A stretch of DNA of 64,000 bases from assembly GCA_009741485.1 (NCBI GenBank), contig CM019217.1, forward strand, positions 31,616,207 through 31,680,206, in the 5' to 3' direction. The notes under the pieces were generated by a model. That model saw only the letters and a program-made list of their open reading frames with translations. It did no database searches and was not told the origin of the DNA. A program made the translations under genes and the position numbers. The DNA is from Malurus cyaneus samueli. Taxonomy: Eukaryota; Chordata; Aves; Passeriformes; Maluridae. Shown here in pieces: positions 11,281 to 23,830 of the stretch. How positions within the stretch are numbered: the first letter of the stretch is position 1; each line of letters opens with the position of its first letter.

Positions 11281-13350
11281 CAAATAAATCATATGATTAC
11301 ATATTCAGCTCAAATTTTGCTGGACTAGAGAAACTTGCTTCTTCCTTTGACAATTTCATCTCTTTTTTTTTTTTTTTTGTAGGTAAAATAACAAGAGATG
11401 TATGCTGATGATTTTTATTATTAGTGGATGAATAGGAGAAGAAAGAGTCTCAGAACAGAAGAAGCAGGATGCAAAATTATATAGCTGGGAAATGTGTCTG
11501 CAACTACAAATAAATATATGCAAATACACTAAGATAAAGAGAACAGGAAAGAGTTGATTATTTCTCAAAGAAACCCAACGTGATCTTTTATTAAGTGGTG
11601 AGCAATTTCCCAGTGGCACATTATAGATCATTAAATACATCTGTCTGATAACAAAATAAATACTTCCATTAATGAGAAAATAATAATTAACATTTATATA
11701 CAACTAAGTTTTCTTTCTGAGCATAGTAAGAAGGAGGCTACAAAACTGAAAGCAAGACACTTGTGCTTCCTACCCTGGAGAAGGTAGGATGTGTGGATTT
11801 CTGCCACATTCCAAACTTGCTTCCAACATACCTTCATTTCAGACCTTTCTAACAGCTATGACTGAAGTGAGAGTGAAGACTGACACCTCTTCAGGACCAA
11901 AAATTTCAACAAGGCTTTGCAAGGTCATTTTTATGCTGGATTTGATCCACATTTAGAAGACTTCAGGATGCCTAACTAAGTTATTTTCAGCCTGTTTGTA
12001 GCAAACCCACTTGTAAATTGTATGAAGACATTAAACTTAAAAGCTGATGCCGTGATATTGATACTGTTGGGAGAAACCTTAGATTAAAAAAAAACAACCA
12101 AACAAACAAAAAAAAAAAAACAACTCTGAAACCAAACTCTTACCAGGCTGCTACTGCTGCTGTCCTTGGGGTGACTTGTACTGTCAGATTTGAGAACAGA
12201 AAGGAATATAAACCAGAAAGGGAATCAATAGCATTTTCCTGGTTGTCAAAAGCTCATGTGATCAATTTGCAGCCATAGGTGTTCTTCAGAGGTTAGTTTG
12301 TCACACATGGAGAGTGAAATCAAAAACTGAAGAAAAAGTTCTCAACATTTACAAGACAGGTGAGATAGAATTGCTTACTGCATAATAATTGAGTAACATT
12401 AATTTTTCTCATTGCAATCACTATGTCATGTGTGTTTCATCATAGCTCGTTTCCTTTTGTTTTCCCTCACAAAGCAAAGGACTTCCATTTAATATTTCAT
12501 TGCTGTGTTAAACCAAAACCCATGATCCCAGCCGAGATCAGAGCTTTTCACATGATGCACTTAATCTTCTTGAATTTGAGAGCTGTCCATCGGAAATCCA
12601 GCAGTGGAAGCAGTAGAGTAATTTCTGTGGTGAATTTCTGTCTCCATTCTCTGATCAATTCAGAAGCTGTTTTCCTAAGACTTGTTTCATATTTTTCATA
12701 ATCTGTGAACTGCAACATGAGTTTTCCACAGTCACAGAGAGAGTAATCCCCTTTCTTAAGTTATATTTGGCCATTATTCCAAACACTGTTTTCCCATGCC
12801 TTGTACATCTAAAATTCTGCCTCTTCTAAATCTAAAGAGGGAGTGAAAATGACTGAGCTGGAGCATGTGTTCAAACTTTCCCACTATTGACAAGAGGAAG
12901 AAAAAAAAAAACCAGTAATTTTTTCAATAATAATGTCTCTTACTCAAGGGAAGTAATGCAATCTGAGTACAAAGTCCATCAAAAGATGAAGGCAACATTA
13001 AGTGCCAGATAAAAGGTTCTCCTGAAAGTAAAAAATCAAACAAAACTTTGTGTGCATTTGAAGTTGCCATAAACTTCTTCAAACACAATCGTCAGAACTA
13101 CCATGAGCCAGTAATTAAAAAAAAACTTCCTTAAAATTATAATTTAAAGCCAATTATGGCAATCAAGAAAAATACTTCTGAGTGGTTTTGATTACTGAAA
13201 GTCAAAGTGTCCCATAACAACTATACAAAAGGAACTTCTAAGACTATACCAGATTCTGGAAGCTTCATAAAATATCGGTAAGTTTATCAAGGTAAAAGCC
13301 TGACAACATGTTTGATCCATGATTCACAGGAGAAGGACATAGATAATATA
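11281..13350. other. AT-rich DNA with short homopolymers
   Basis: Holds a poly-T run (about 11363-11378) and an A-rich stretch with CAAACAAAC words (about 12086-12121). No repeat family or gene recognised. The minus-strand 115-codon frame (11356-11703) starts from unremarkable sequence and ends in the poly-T complement, so I do not call it. Confidence 0.6.
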
Positions 13351-13354
13351 TAAC

Positions 13355-13558
13355 AATAAAAAACCCCAAACTAACAACCCAAATGAACCAAATGAATCAA
13401 ATGAACCAAACCAACAAAACCCTAACCAACCAACCAAACAAAAAACAAAAAAAAACCCAAACAAGCAAAAAAAAAAAAAAAAGAAAAAAGAAATCCACAA
13501 AAACCCCAACCAACCCAAACAAACAAACAAACAAAAACACAAAAAATACCCCCCAAAC
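13355..13558 (-). repeat. A/C low-complexity tract, about 200 bp
   Basis: On the plus strand this is almost free of T: AAACCCC, CAACCAACCAACC, AAACAAAC and poly-A words intermixed, with AATGAACCAA as a short period-10 repeat near 13381-13410. The opposite-strand open frames of 61 and 91 codons are strings of F, G, L, V and W and are artefacts. It is not a clean microsatellite of one unit. Confidence 0.88.
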
Positions 13559-13751
13559 TTGAGTACGGTTCTGTTCAGGCATCTACTGATGATCTGCAAA
13601 TTGGAGTGATCTGATCTGTGTTTACATAAAGAGCATTCAATTCTTCGTGTTGCAACCTATGGTCCTAATTCCTCGGTCAGCCTATTGGAGTGTTCTTGGG
13701 TTTCTGCTCCTTCCATGTGCTTTGAGATGCTTTCAAGGAAGAGCCAAACAC

Positions 13752-13815
13752 ATGAGAAGATGAGAAGATGAGAAGATGAGAAGATGACAAGATGACAAGA
13801 TGACAAGATGACAAG
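13752..13815 (+). repeat. 8-bp minisatellite, two unit types (4 + 4)
   Basis: Eight perfect tandem copies of an octamer: four ATGAGAAG (13752-13783) followed by four ATGACAAG (13784-13815). The variants differ by a single G/C change and do not intermix, which implies that each unit type amplified in turn. The array should be length-variable between individuals. It lies in no recognised gene. Confidence 0.97.
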
Positions 13816-15535
13816 GTACAAGTTCCTATTCTCATAAAGAGTTGGGATATCTGCACGCCTCACGTATGGAGAGGACCCAGCTACAATCTGCAATATAAGT
13901 TAGACACACTCTATTGTGTTATTACAACTACCAGCTTTTATCAGGCGATGATGATAAAAAAAAAAAAATTGGTGCAAGGTTCATTTGGAAGATCTTTGTC
14001 TTTCTCCCAGCATTCTGTGAATGTCTCCCAAGGAGAAAGAGAGGCTAATACAGTCGTATCTGTATCAATTTCCTCATTCATTTTCTGTAAATGTGAAAAA
14101 TTTCTAATTGTTTATAGGAAGCAAACAGCTTCATTAATTAGCATAAAATATTTCTGAAAATATTCCATTTGGCCAAAGATATCACTCCAATGCTATGTTT
14201 TTTTAGTAAAGCTCTTTTCAAAATAATCAGCTGATAAGTATTTGTGAGGGAGAATGTTACCAAGCTGAGAGACAGCCAGTTTCTGAGTGAGTCATTAGCT
14301 GTCCTGTCACAGTTAAGAGAAGGGCAACATTCTATCCCTAAAATATAGTAGTGACAGTAGCGCAGTAAAAATATTTTTACTACAGTCCTGGAAGATTTTA
14401 GGTGTTTTTGAATAGAAAAGGCTAAAAAATGAAGTTAGTAAAGTTCAGGTAGAGAAGAAGCATGGACACAAGGGCTATGAATGGAATTACTTACCAGTGC
14501 CTTATTCCAAAAAGCTGGGGAAATCCTTTGTTCGGTATGGCTATAATAATATTGGATAAAACTGGAATGCTCATATTTATATAATAGATCTGTGCTCATC
14601 TGCGCAAGTAGCTGTCAAGGAAGAAGGAACAGAAAAAGTCTGTGTTTTTATCAGTTCTCTTGGTCAAATCATACAGAATTCAGCAAAACCGTGGATGGAC
14701 TCTTTCCACAGTCAACATATATGTAAGACAACATACTACAAAGCTGTATTTCCCCCAGAAGCATCTGGGCTGTTTGAAAAACTGTTCATGGCATGAATTT
14801 ACAGTGTGGGGTTATGAGGATTTAATCATTCCCAGGAATGACTGAAGGGAATGGAGACTTCTCAGCTACATCACCCTGCAACAGGAACCTGCTAATCATA
14901 GGCTCTGATCCGGGGATCTGGCCCTATCACACACAATTCCACACCAGGACACCCAAATAGTCCCATATCGCAAGGGTGTCCCTCTGCTCCTGGGCTAAAC
15001 ACTCTGAATGACACACATGAGGCTCCCTCCAGAGCTATGAATTCAATTCAAACATGCTTAATTTTGTGAGGCACAACTATTGGAAAAAGATGATATCCAA
15101 TATACGGAAAGGCTCCTCATATCTTTTAAATAAAAAGAGCAAGTTTCAGTTTCATTGACCAAAAGTCTCTACCATTGATTGTTGTTTCATCATGTATCCT
15201 AAAATCAATTTGTTGTGAGTGTTCTCCACAGACTTACGAATAAAATCAATGCTTTACTAACCAAGTCTTTCTTACCAAAATAAATGATTTCCCTAATGAC
15301 ACTCTTGAGCGACTGAGTAACAAATCTTCCCAAGTGAGACCCTCACTATGTGGTAACCATTGGGAAAACAGGAAGTAGGAAGAGAGGAGAGGAAGTGTGT
15401 ACACAGAGTCACACCTGTTAATTTCTTTTTTTCTCCAGATATTAAGAGAGCTCATGCCAAGTATCTGTGTTACCTCTGGTGTGAACCACTAAACAGTGTG
15501 TGTGAATCTACCTTAGTAATTTACAGATATTCATA
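13816..15535. other. AT-rich DNA, one GC-richer patch
   Basis: No feature named. The segment at about 14860-15020 is more GC-rich than its surroundings, and I cannot match it to CR1, an LTR or a gene. Confidence 0.6.
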
Positions 15536-15577
15536 AATATCTTATAAATATATCTCTTATATATATCTTATTCATAT

Positions 15578-15605
15578 ATATTTATGAATATATATTCATA
15601 AATAT
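15578..15605. repeat. 28-bp perfect AT palindrome
   Basis: Fourteen bases (15578-15591) are exactly repeated as reverse complement at 15592-15605, with no spacer, inside a longer AT-repeat zone (about 15530-15615). An inverted repeat of AATGTC and GACATT with a 4-base loop follows at 15611-15626. Such sites can extrude cruciforms. No function is implied. Confidence 0.9.
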
Positions 15606-15626
15606 CTTATAATGTCATAAGACATT

Positions 15627-18600
15627 AAAGACTTTTCCTGTAAGTCAAAAGCATTTTGAGATTCCTCCGACTGGGGAAAAAAAAAATAGAATCCGTACTT
15701 GAACTTTTTGTAAGAGGTGAAGAATTTCCTCAAACACAGTACCTCTTGCTACTAAAGATCCAGCAAAAGATTTTGAATGAGTAGGAGTGCTACTTCTGTT
15801 ATTTGTTTTCCCAGAGAAACTCTCTCCACTATTACACACAGTGACACACTAAATTGATCCACTATTTTCAGATACGTTGCCTTTTTAGAATAGTCATTGT
15901 CTCAAATCCTTCCTACCTGAACTGAGACATCCATTTGCAATGAGCCCTTCTCTTGTTCACGGTCTGGAAGAAAATGTCTGAGATTTAGAAAAGCTCTGCA
16001 CATCGAGCTTTTAAGTTTTCCTACATCAAATTCATCATATTTGAAGAAGGCTTGTAAACAGGCTAGGCCTACAGCAATTATAATGTTGGTTTGAGATTTT
16101 GGGTTAAGAACTTCTGTGCAGTATGAATAGGAAATGGCATATTGTATCCTCAATGCAAAGAAGCTGTCAAGGAAAAACATCTGTGAAAGGTAATTGATGC
16201 AATGCAAAACACTTGATCATTAACAAATGTATAGAAGGAAACTGAGACAGTAAGAAATTAATTAAATTATTTCAAAATGAGGATTTTCAGATTAAGAAGC
16301 TAGTATCCTTGAAACAACACACAAATATGAAAATTATCATTCATATAAAGAAATCAGTCTTGAGATGTATAAAACAGCAACCGAATACACATCCAGATTT
16401 TTTTAATCAAGGTTTCCCTCTATCTTTTCCTTTGTGTGCGTCATGCCCTATAAAAATAATTTCTGAAGTAGCATTTCATGAAAAACATCAAACATATAAG
16501 CAATCAGACCTGCCAGGAAAGGAAATGAAGATGAGACCGGGACAAGTCTGAATCTCATTAGAATTCCTGCCTGGGAGGTTATTGTTAACCTATTTTCCTT
16601 CTGCTTTCAGAAGCCATTATTTGTGTCAGTTAGAAGAAAGCAAAGAAGGGAGGGAAGCACACTGAAGGTCTTCTTAACCTTTAAATCACACCTAATCTAT
16701 ATAAGTAGCTTGACTTGTGGGAGATACTGATGGTACTGATGTTATAATCATCTTTATCTGGAAACACAAGTGCAAAATTAACATGACAAGAAAATAATGT
16801 AAAATGCAGCATATTGCTACTATATCCAAAACTTCTAAGATTTATGTGAAGCATATAAATAAAGCTGCTTCAACAAAGGTTTTTATGCATTCTGTTCTCA
16901 TCCACAGACTATGGTTTTACCTTTCACTATGTGATAGCTGAAATAATGTGTGTCAGTGAAGGAGCAGCTCATGCAAAACACGAGAAATGCAGTTATTGAT
17001 AGAGGTTACGAAACTTCTCCCCCACTCACAACCTTACACTTTTTTTTTTAGCACAACTTTTGAAATTAATAAGTTGAGTAAATATGACATTATATTAAGT
17101 TGTGTTACTACATTTTTCAGTATTTTCTGCCATTATGTTTGCCACCTCAACATCTATTCCCATGTAAGAAATTCAAAAAATGAAGCTTATAAAACAATTT
17201 TTGTCCAGTATGTAATAATTTCATCTTGATAAAAAGCCCAGGAAAAGACACCAATTTTATTTTCGTTCAATAAATGCCCAGTAGATAAAAATATGTGTTT
17301 CAGCCATCATAAATAGTTCCTCCTCTGGCTCAATATTGAGTTTGTGTTCTTTTATACACATTTTAGTCCCATCAGTAAAGGTATTCTTGGCAAATTATTG
17401 TTGTAGCAGAAAGTCAGTGGGAACAAATATTCTAAGCAGAGAGAAATATTAATAAAATAGAAACCTTCTTTATATAAATATGCTGCAATTTATTGGAATG
17501 AGGGAAGTTTTTTCTTAAAGAAGTGACAACTTCCTTCTTGGGCCACTTCTCACTATCTTAGTGATAAAGAACTTTAGGAACAGTATAAACGAAAACATGT
17601 AAGAATTACATGGTCATTACTCAGAAGTAGTAAACAGAGGGCTGGTTATGTAGTAAAGTATTTCTAATTGAGCAAATCTCAGAAGATGCAGATTCTAACA
17701 ACTTGTCTGCCAATTTTGGCAGCATCTTGGCAGCTCGCAGCAATGCACATCTAACATTTGCATTTGCTGCTGCCAGTTCTTGATGTCTAATAAACACAGC
17801 TTAAATAACATTATCATTACTGTGTCATCTTCATCAACAGCAATCTTCATTATATTTCTCTGCTAAGGAAAAGTACAATTTGAGGATAATAAGCACTTGA
17901 AATTGAAGGAAACAGTGACAGTTTTCCATTCTAAGACTGCTGAGCCCATAGCCCACAGGCGCTCTCTCTGCAGCTTTGTTTCCTCTCTGCAGTGTTCATG
18001 ACTATACATTTTTCTCATCTAGGTTTTCTTTCTGAAGCATTATGCTTCTGAAATAACATATTTTTTTGCTGTCATCACTCTGAGATACAAGGTGTTATTT
18101 ATCTGAAGTAGCTAAAGAGAATACTCACTGCCTGGCAAATTGTAAGGAGAACTCTACGATGTCAAGAGTGGTGACATGGGATTGCTCTACTCAATATTCT
18201 TCTTTGCTCTGATAATTCTTCACTTTTAGAAAGAAAACTAATAACCCATTGATCTATGTGAAACATAATGAAATCTGGAAAAACTCGAACATATCTGTTG
18301 TGTTCCTGATATTCAATAAACTTGGAGATAGTGCTCAAAAAGAAATAGGGAGAAAAAATTGCTGAACTTTCAGGCTTGCCATGATGAATTATAATCCATT
18401 GTCAGTTCCCATTGTTTAATTCACAGAAGTTAATGTTTGCAAGAAGACAGAGACTTCTGAGTATTATGGCCAGAAAATATGCTTAGAGATTTGATGAAAG
18501 TTGCTGCAGATAGAATGCTGTGTAGTCAGCCTGGTGTTTTTCTGCTCTTTGAGTGAATCTGCATCACAGTGAATACAGAGTAAATAGACCTACTGGAACT

Positions 18601-19177
18601 AAATGGCTCAGCTCATAAGTTGATATCACTGTAATTATGGCATCATGAATATTAATAACACCTAACAGCCTGAGTATTTACTCAGGTTCCCAGGAGGTAA
18701 TGGCAGCTACTTGTAAAATCCGAGAGAATTCAGTAGATCTAGATTGAATACAGCTGCATTATGACCATCTGGTCTTGGCTACTGTATATTTTCACTTGTT
18801 TTGGAATCCACGTTCATTGCTGATGCCCACCAAATGCTAAATTGAAATTTCTGTGCCATTTATCAATGGGGAATATCTACTGATCACCTTTAAGAATGCT
18901 GAGCTCTTCAGAATCAAGGTCAGTCAGCTCCTAGATAAATGCGGGCGTTCGCATGAAGCTTTTGAAAGGAAGAGTTCACAGCTCATGTGCAGTGTCACTT
19001 CATTTTAAGCACTTTCCCCTTTATTGTATTTCATCTTCAGCAACATCTTAGTCATAATAGAAGCAGGAAGATACAGATTGCTGATTTGCAGGAAACATGC
19101 CATACAAAATCAATTTTCTGGGTTCAAACACTCAGTACAAGTCCCAATATGGACTAATTGGAAATTTATCTATGACA
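15627..19177. other. AT-rich unique-looking DNA
   Basis: No repeat family, RNA gene or convincing open frame. The longest frame (101 codons, minus strand, 15902-16207) shows no motif. Confidence 0.6.
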
Positions 19178-19832
19178 AGCTTCATCAAGGCCAAGTTCTG
19201 CCTGAGCAGATTAGCAGCCTTCTATGATTGAATGACCACAAGAAGCGGACAAGGAAAAAGCTACAGATGCCACCTGCTTGCACATCTGTAAGCCTTTAAC
19301 ACAGGTGGTCACAACATCCTTCTCTCTAGATTGGAAAGGTGTGGATTTGAAAGTTGATATTAGGTGGATTATGAATTGACTGGATCCAGGGTGTAATGGT
19401 CAATGACTTAATGCACAAACAGAAATCAGTGACGAGTGGTGCCCCTTGGGGGTCCGTACTGAGACTGCTATTGTTTAATAGCAATTAATCTGTAATGTAG
19501 GCAGTGGGATTGAGTGCAACCTCAGCAACTTTTGAAGTGACACCAAGCTGAGTGGTGTAGTTGACACAGACAGACAGGCAGACAGATAGATAGATAGATT
19601 CAGACTAGATGAAAGGAAGAACTATTTTCCAATGTAGATATCAAACCACAGGAATGGAATGCCCAGAGAGGTGGCAGATTTTAATCCCTGTAAACCTGTA
19701 AGGTCAGGTTAGATGGATTTCTGAGCAATCTGGTCTTGTTGAAGATGATGGTGCTCACTGCAGGTGGCTTGTACTAGATGATCTTTAAAGGTCCCTTCTA
19801 ATTCAAACTACTACATGAATCTATGAATAATC
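19178..19832 (+). mobile_element. CR1 LINE fragment with internal deletion
   Basis: It opens with the CR1 ORF2 region read as AKFCLSRLAAFYD (about 19187) and continues AFNTGGHNILLSRLE (about 19286), the diverged AFDTVPHNILLSKLE block of the RT. It then runs through GACGAGTGGTGCCCCTTGGG (about 19430) and the block CAAGCTGAGTGGTGTAGTTGACAC at 19543-19566. There the coding sequence stops in a GACA/GATA microsatellite. On the far side the 3' UTR resumes at about 19601 and ends near 19832 with ATGAATCTATGAATAATC, a mutated CR1 terminus. The C-terminal part of ORF2 is missing. The 5' limit is approximate. Confidence 0.85.
19563..19600 (+). repeat. GACA/GATA microsatellite inside CR1
   Basis: GACA units pass into GATA units, with one GGCA variant. 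The array sits exactly where CR1 ORF2 sequence gives way to 3' UTR. A GACAC already present in CR1 at this point may have seeded the expansion. Confidence 0.9.
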
Positions 19833-19844
19833 AACTTGGAAACC

Positions 19845-20112
19845 AAGTCCGCCTTAGACTGAAGGGGAATAGGTTTAGATTAGATACTAGGATAGAATTC
19901 TTTACTATGATGGTAGTGAGACACTGGAACAGGTTGTCCAGAGTGGTTGTGGATACCTCAGCCCTGTAACTGTATAAGATCAGGCTGGACGAGACTCTGA
20001 GAAACATGGTGTGGTGGGACATGTCCCTGCCCATGGCAGGGAGATTGGTACTACATCCTTAAGACTGCTTCCAACACAAGCCATTCTATGGTCCTATTCT
20101 ATGATTCCATAA
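19845..20112 (+). mobile_element. CR1 LINE 3' tail, second in tandem
   Basis: This is a CR1 3' UTR in the same orientation as the preceding copy. The run from GAAGGGGAATAGGTTTAG (about 19860) through GACACTGGAACAGGTTGTCC (19920-19939) and TGTCCCTGCCCATGGCAGG (20022-20040) to ATTCTATGATTCCAT at about 20097-20110 follows the family consensus closely. It is a separate insertion, because the 3' UTR is present twice. It may have inserted into, or just next to, the end of the first copy. The 67-codon minus-strand frame here is antisense noise. Confidence 0.88.
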
Positions 20113-21655
20113 TCAGAAATGTAGCTGAAAACTCTGCTATGAATGTTGAGATGATACAAAAGGGGAGGTTTGCAATTCTTAACATAACCACCTACCTCAT
20201 TTAACATTTATGAATTTATCTGTGTTGTCAAGTTATTTTTCTCTCCCTTTTCTCTTATGTTGAAAGCTATGTAGGCAGACCTTGTTTTCTGAGAAAAAAT
20301 AGCCAAAAACCCCCCCTAAAGACACACCAAGCAGGGGGAAAAAAAGGAAATTACTGAGAGAATTCTGTTGTGTAAAATACGTTTGAAGATATTGAGAGCA
20401 ATATATATATATTAAAAAATAAACAAATTCTTCCAGTTCCATAACTTTTTGAAAATAGTCTAAATCTAGCTGAAAGAATTTAGTTAGTTTCTAAATATTT
20501 TGGTTATTTACTTGTTCCATTAGTATTCAGGATGGATCTATGTCATGCTACTTGCTAAATAAAGAAAAATGACTCATTTCCTTAACTGGAGGGGTTTCTA
20601 ACAAAACTAAATCTTGAAACTACCATAGTGCAATAAACAAAAACAAAGCATAATAGCATTTTTTAACCTATGTATCACTGAGATTACCCACATGCAGAAG
20701 TTTAATTACTCTTGGTGGAAGGAAAAATGAAAACCATGAAGGTTTTCAGCAAAGGCTTTGATTAAAATAAAAAAAAAACATCTTTGAATTGAGAGGTATT
20801 TTTCCCTTTGTTTACTAATGGCCATAGCAATTTATTATGTAACTCCAGTGTACATTTCTTAACTGATGTGGAAGCTACGCACAGTGTCTTGCTGTTGCCC
20901 ATATAGAGTTAAAAAGCAAAAGCAATTTGACCATATTAGGCTAATTTCGCTAGACAGATTCAGTTCATGCTTCAGCTGTCAGAACAACTGCTGCCTTCAT
21001 ACTGTTAGTGATTTTGACATTCCTTTGAGCGACAGAAATATCACAGATTCAAGGAGGGCTAGATAATGGTGGTGGTTTATTCAGATTGATTTTCAAATGT
21101 GAGGTTAGCTTAACAAAATGTTTGTACTGAGAATTTTCAGTTTCTTCCCAAGCATCAAAATTTTTTGACTACTGTTGCACAACACAGGAAATAGATGATT
21201 AAATAAAATTATTCTGCAGATACATGCATTAATATAAACTGTACATCTTTGAATAACCTGCACTATTACCTTCTTGTCATCAAGACAAAGAGCATTACCT
21301 TCTGCCTTTGTCACGAACACAATGAATTGTCTCAGCAAGATCCCATCTCCGAGAGAAGAGCAAGCTACAGAACATAGTAGATCGTTGATATGCTATTGCA
21401 GTACACAGCAGGTTTACTGCCTGTGAAATGGGCATGAACATAAATTTATGTTTTCTAACTTCCCTACTTCAGTTCACAAAAATGAATGAGTCTTCCGTGG
21501 AAGGAGTATTACTAAGAAAACTTTCCTTGTAGAAGTCACAGTTAAGTCTCTGTCAGAATTTGTAAACTGTATAAGGAATGAGACAAGTCATATGACAGCC
21601 ATTTTTCAAACCCTTCTCCCATTATATTCATTTATAATCATGCTGAAGTTGTCTT
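20113..21655. other. AT-rich unique-looking DNA
   Basis: No feature recognised. A short TA run lies at about 20401-20413. Confidence 0.6.
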
Positions 21656-21690
21656 TCTTTTTTTCTTTTTTTTTTTTTTTTTTTTTTTTT
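21656..21690. repeat. Poly-T homopolymer
   Basis: About 30 T residues with one or two C interruptions. No retrocopy body or target duplication was seen next to it. Confidence 0.9.
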
Positions 21691-22284
21691 CCCAGCCACA
21701 TATAGGCCTTTAAATTATATCTCTGACCTTCAAAGTTTTTGCTGTGTCGCTGTTGTTCACCATTCTTAACCTTAAATAAACTGTAGCTGCTCTAGTGACA
21801 CTGCTGCAATCTGCCTGAAAAGCTGCTATCATTTTGGATGTAATTTCCTCAGATGAAGAGTGCACATTTACATGTGCTGGGGGCATGTGAATTTTGACCT
21901 TAAACATGCTCAATATTATTATGCATTTTTACATGTAAGTCTAGTGACTATCTTTTCATCAAATAATAATTAGGTTAAAAAAATTAAAAAAAAAAATTAA
22001 AAAAAAAAAGATATTGTGGAGTTTGGTCTACAAAATGTCAAGGAGTTAGCCAAAATGGAATTAGAAAAATTTCCTGTAGCTCATTTGGTCTCTTTATGTA
22101 ATAGATTTGGGGTTAACTGCTGTCAGTTTTCTCTGCAAAAAGTGAGTTGGAGTTTGGTGTAAAAACTTATAAAACTTGGTTTCAATTTTGAGTCTTAACT
22201 GGTGTCCATGAGGAATGTCTAAATCATATAACTAGTGTATTTTCAGTGTACCTACTAGTCTCTAATGTCTTTGTTGCCTTTAGG
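21691..22284. other. AT-rich DNA with (A)nTT repeat
   Basis: Poly-A segments separated by TT occur at 21977-22009. Otherwise nothing is recognised. Confidence 0.65.
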
Positions 22285-22288
22285 CAAG

Positions 22289-22334
22289 TGGGTTTTTGTT
22301 GGTTTTGGTGGTTTGTTTTTTTTGTTTTTTTTTA
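22289..22334 (+). repeat. T/G low-complexity tract, short
   Basis: GGTTTTTGTTGGTTTTGGTG passes into T runs with single G residues. Same compositional class as the tracts at 11126-11280 and 48870-48955. Confidence 0.8.
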
Positions 22335-23663
22335 AACTCTGTATTTATATGACTATGTAATCAAGTGGGAAGCCTTCCAGTTGATGAAACCTTACTTTTT
22401 TGACATATGCCTATCAGCAAGGGCAGACATGGCTTTGCATCTTACATGAAAAAAAAAGACCTTTCATGCCTTGTTTTTATCTTTCTTACAAGAATTTCAA
22501 GAAGTCAGTATCAGCTCCTAGACTAGCTTACAGATAATTAATACCCACTTCATGTATTCTGCAGTCAATATCAGATGACAACAAATCATTGTTAAATAAT
22601 AACTTTTCAGGTAAATAACTAAATTTTTATTATTTTCTAAAGATGAATATTTGAATGAATAATCTGTCAGAAGTCTTCCATCTACCAGAATTTATCAAAG
22701 TGAGAATTATTTTAGGTTCCTTTTAGTTGTGCTTGAAACATGGAAAGGTGGAACCCTAGTGATTAATTTCATAATCATGCTGCTTACACTAACAGTTACT
22801 CCCAGAGGAAGTGTGCCGAAGTTACATGCCAGACCCAGATCATAAAAGAAAAAGTGTCTCTGTAATTGTTGTCACGTGCACACAGGTCCTAGGTTTCTGC
22901 CTGAGAAAAATATGAGCTTCTGTGGGTTGTAATGGCAAAATTCCCTTAGATCCTGGCTCTTCATTTGGCAAAAAAACCCAAAGCATTTTTCTACAGATGA
23001 GAAGGGAGTGTGGACAAGGCGAAATCAGAGCTCCCTTCAAAAGTATGGTGTCATTCCCAATATTAGAAAGAGTCTGAGATCCGTATTTTCAAAAATAACA
23101 AATATTCATCACTGCAAATGAGAATAGTGAAAACATGTAATGCTGTAAGCACAGGTACACCTTGAAAACAATCACTTCCTTGGTTTATTACAATGTCTGG
23201 TTTTTCAAAAATTTTCTAAATTTACCACTAATCTGTAGGATGCCAATTGTGCATCAATTGTGTGGAAGTACTAAGAAAATAAATTATTAAAATCTATAAG
23301 AAAGTGAGTTAGTACTTTGAAGATATCCGAACACTTATGATGAAATGAACAATTTGGCATCCAAACTATAGTCTGCATCGCACTCAGAAAGTGTACCCCA
23401 GGATGACAGCACGGATGAAAAGGAGAAAACACACAGAGAGAATGAGAAAAAATAATTAGGTTAATTTATTCCAGGCACTCAATAAAACAGTAATCTTTGG
23501 GAAGCATATTGTACTTACACAATTAAAACTGTTACTAATCCACTAAGTGTTTTCTTACTTCTGAGAGCCTAATCTCCAGTCTTAATATTTTTTAATTCAT
23601 AATCATTGGGTTTTTGGAATGCAAAATTCAGGAAGTTGTATGGATGGATTCATACACTGAGAC
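22335..23663. other. AT-rich unique-looking DNA
   Basis: No feature recognised. Confidence 0.6.
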
Positions 23664-23830
23664 CTGTATATGTATCAATCTATATATCTATGTTTATGTG
23701 TATGTATGTATCTACCTGTCTGTCTGTTAAATATATTTATTATATAAATATATAATAATATATGTAATTTAGTTAAATATATTTGTATATTATATTATTT
23801 AATATATAATATTATATGTTAAATAATAAC
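23664..23830. repeat. TATG/TATA-rich degenerate microsatellite zone
   Basis: TGTATGTATGTATC words (about 23698-23712) and CTGTCTGTCTG (about 23717-23727) lead into irregular ATAT and TTATAT runs. It is a composite decayed simple repeat. Confidence 0.8.

Noticed and set aside
11112..11408. Overlapping F/V/L-rich frames resembling membrane proteins
   Set aside because: They are translations of T runs and TTGCTTGG repeats in a low-complexity tract.
19563..19600. GACA/GATA array as a sex-chromosome (Bkm-type) satellite
   Set aside because: It is a 38-bp array inside a CR1 fragment, far too short to suggest a sex-linked satellite block.
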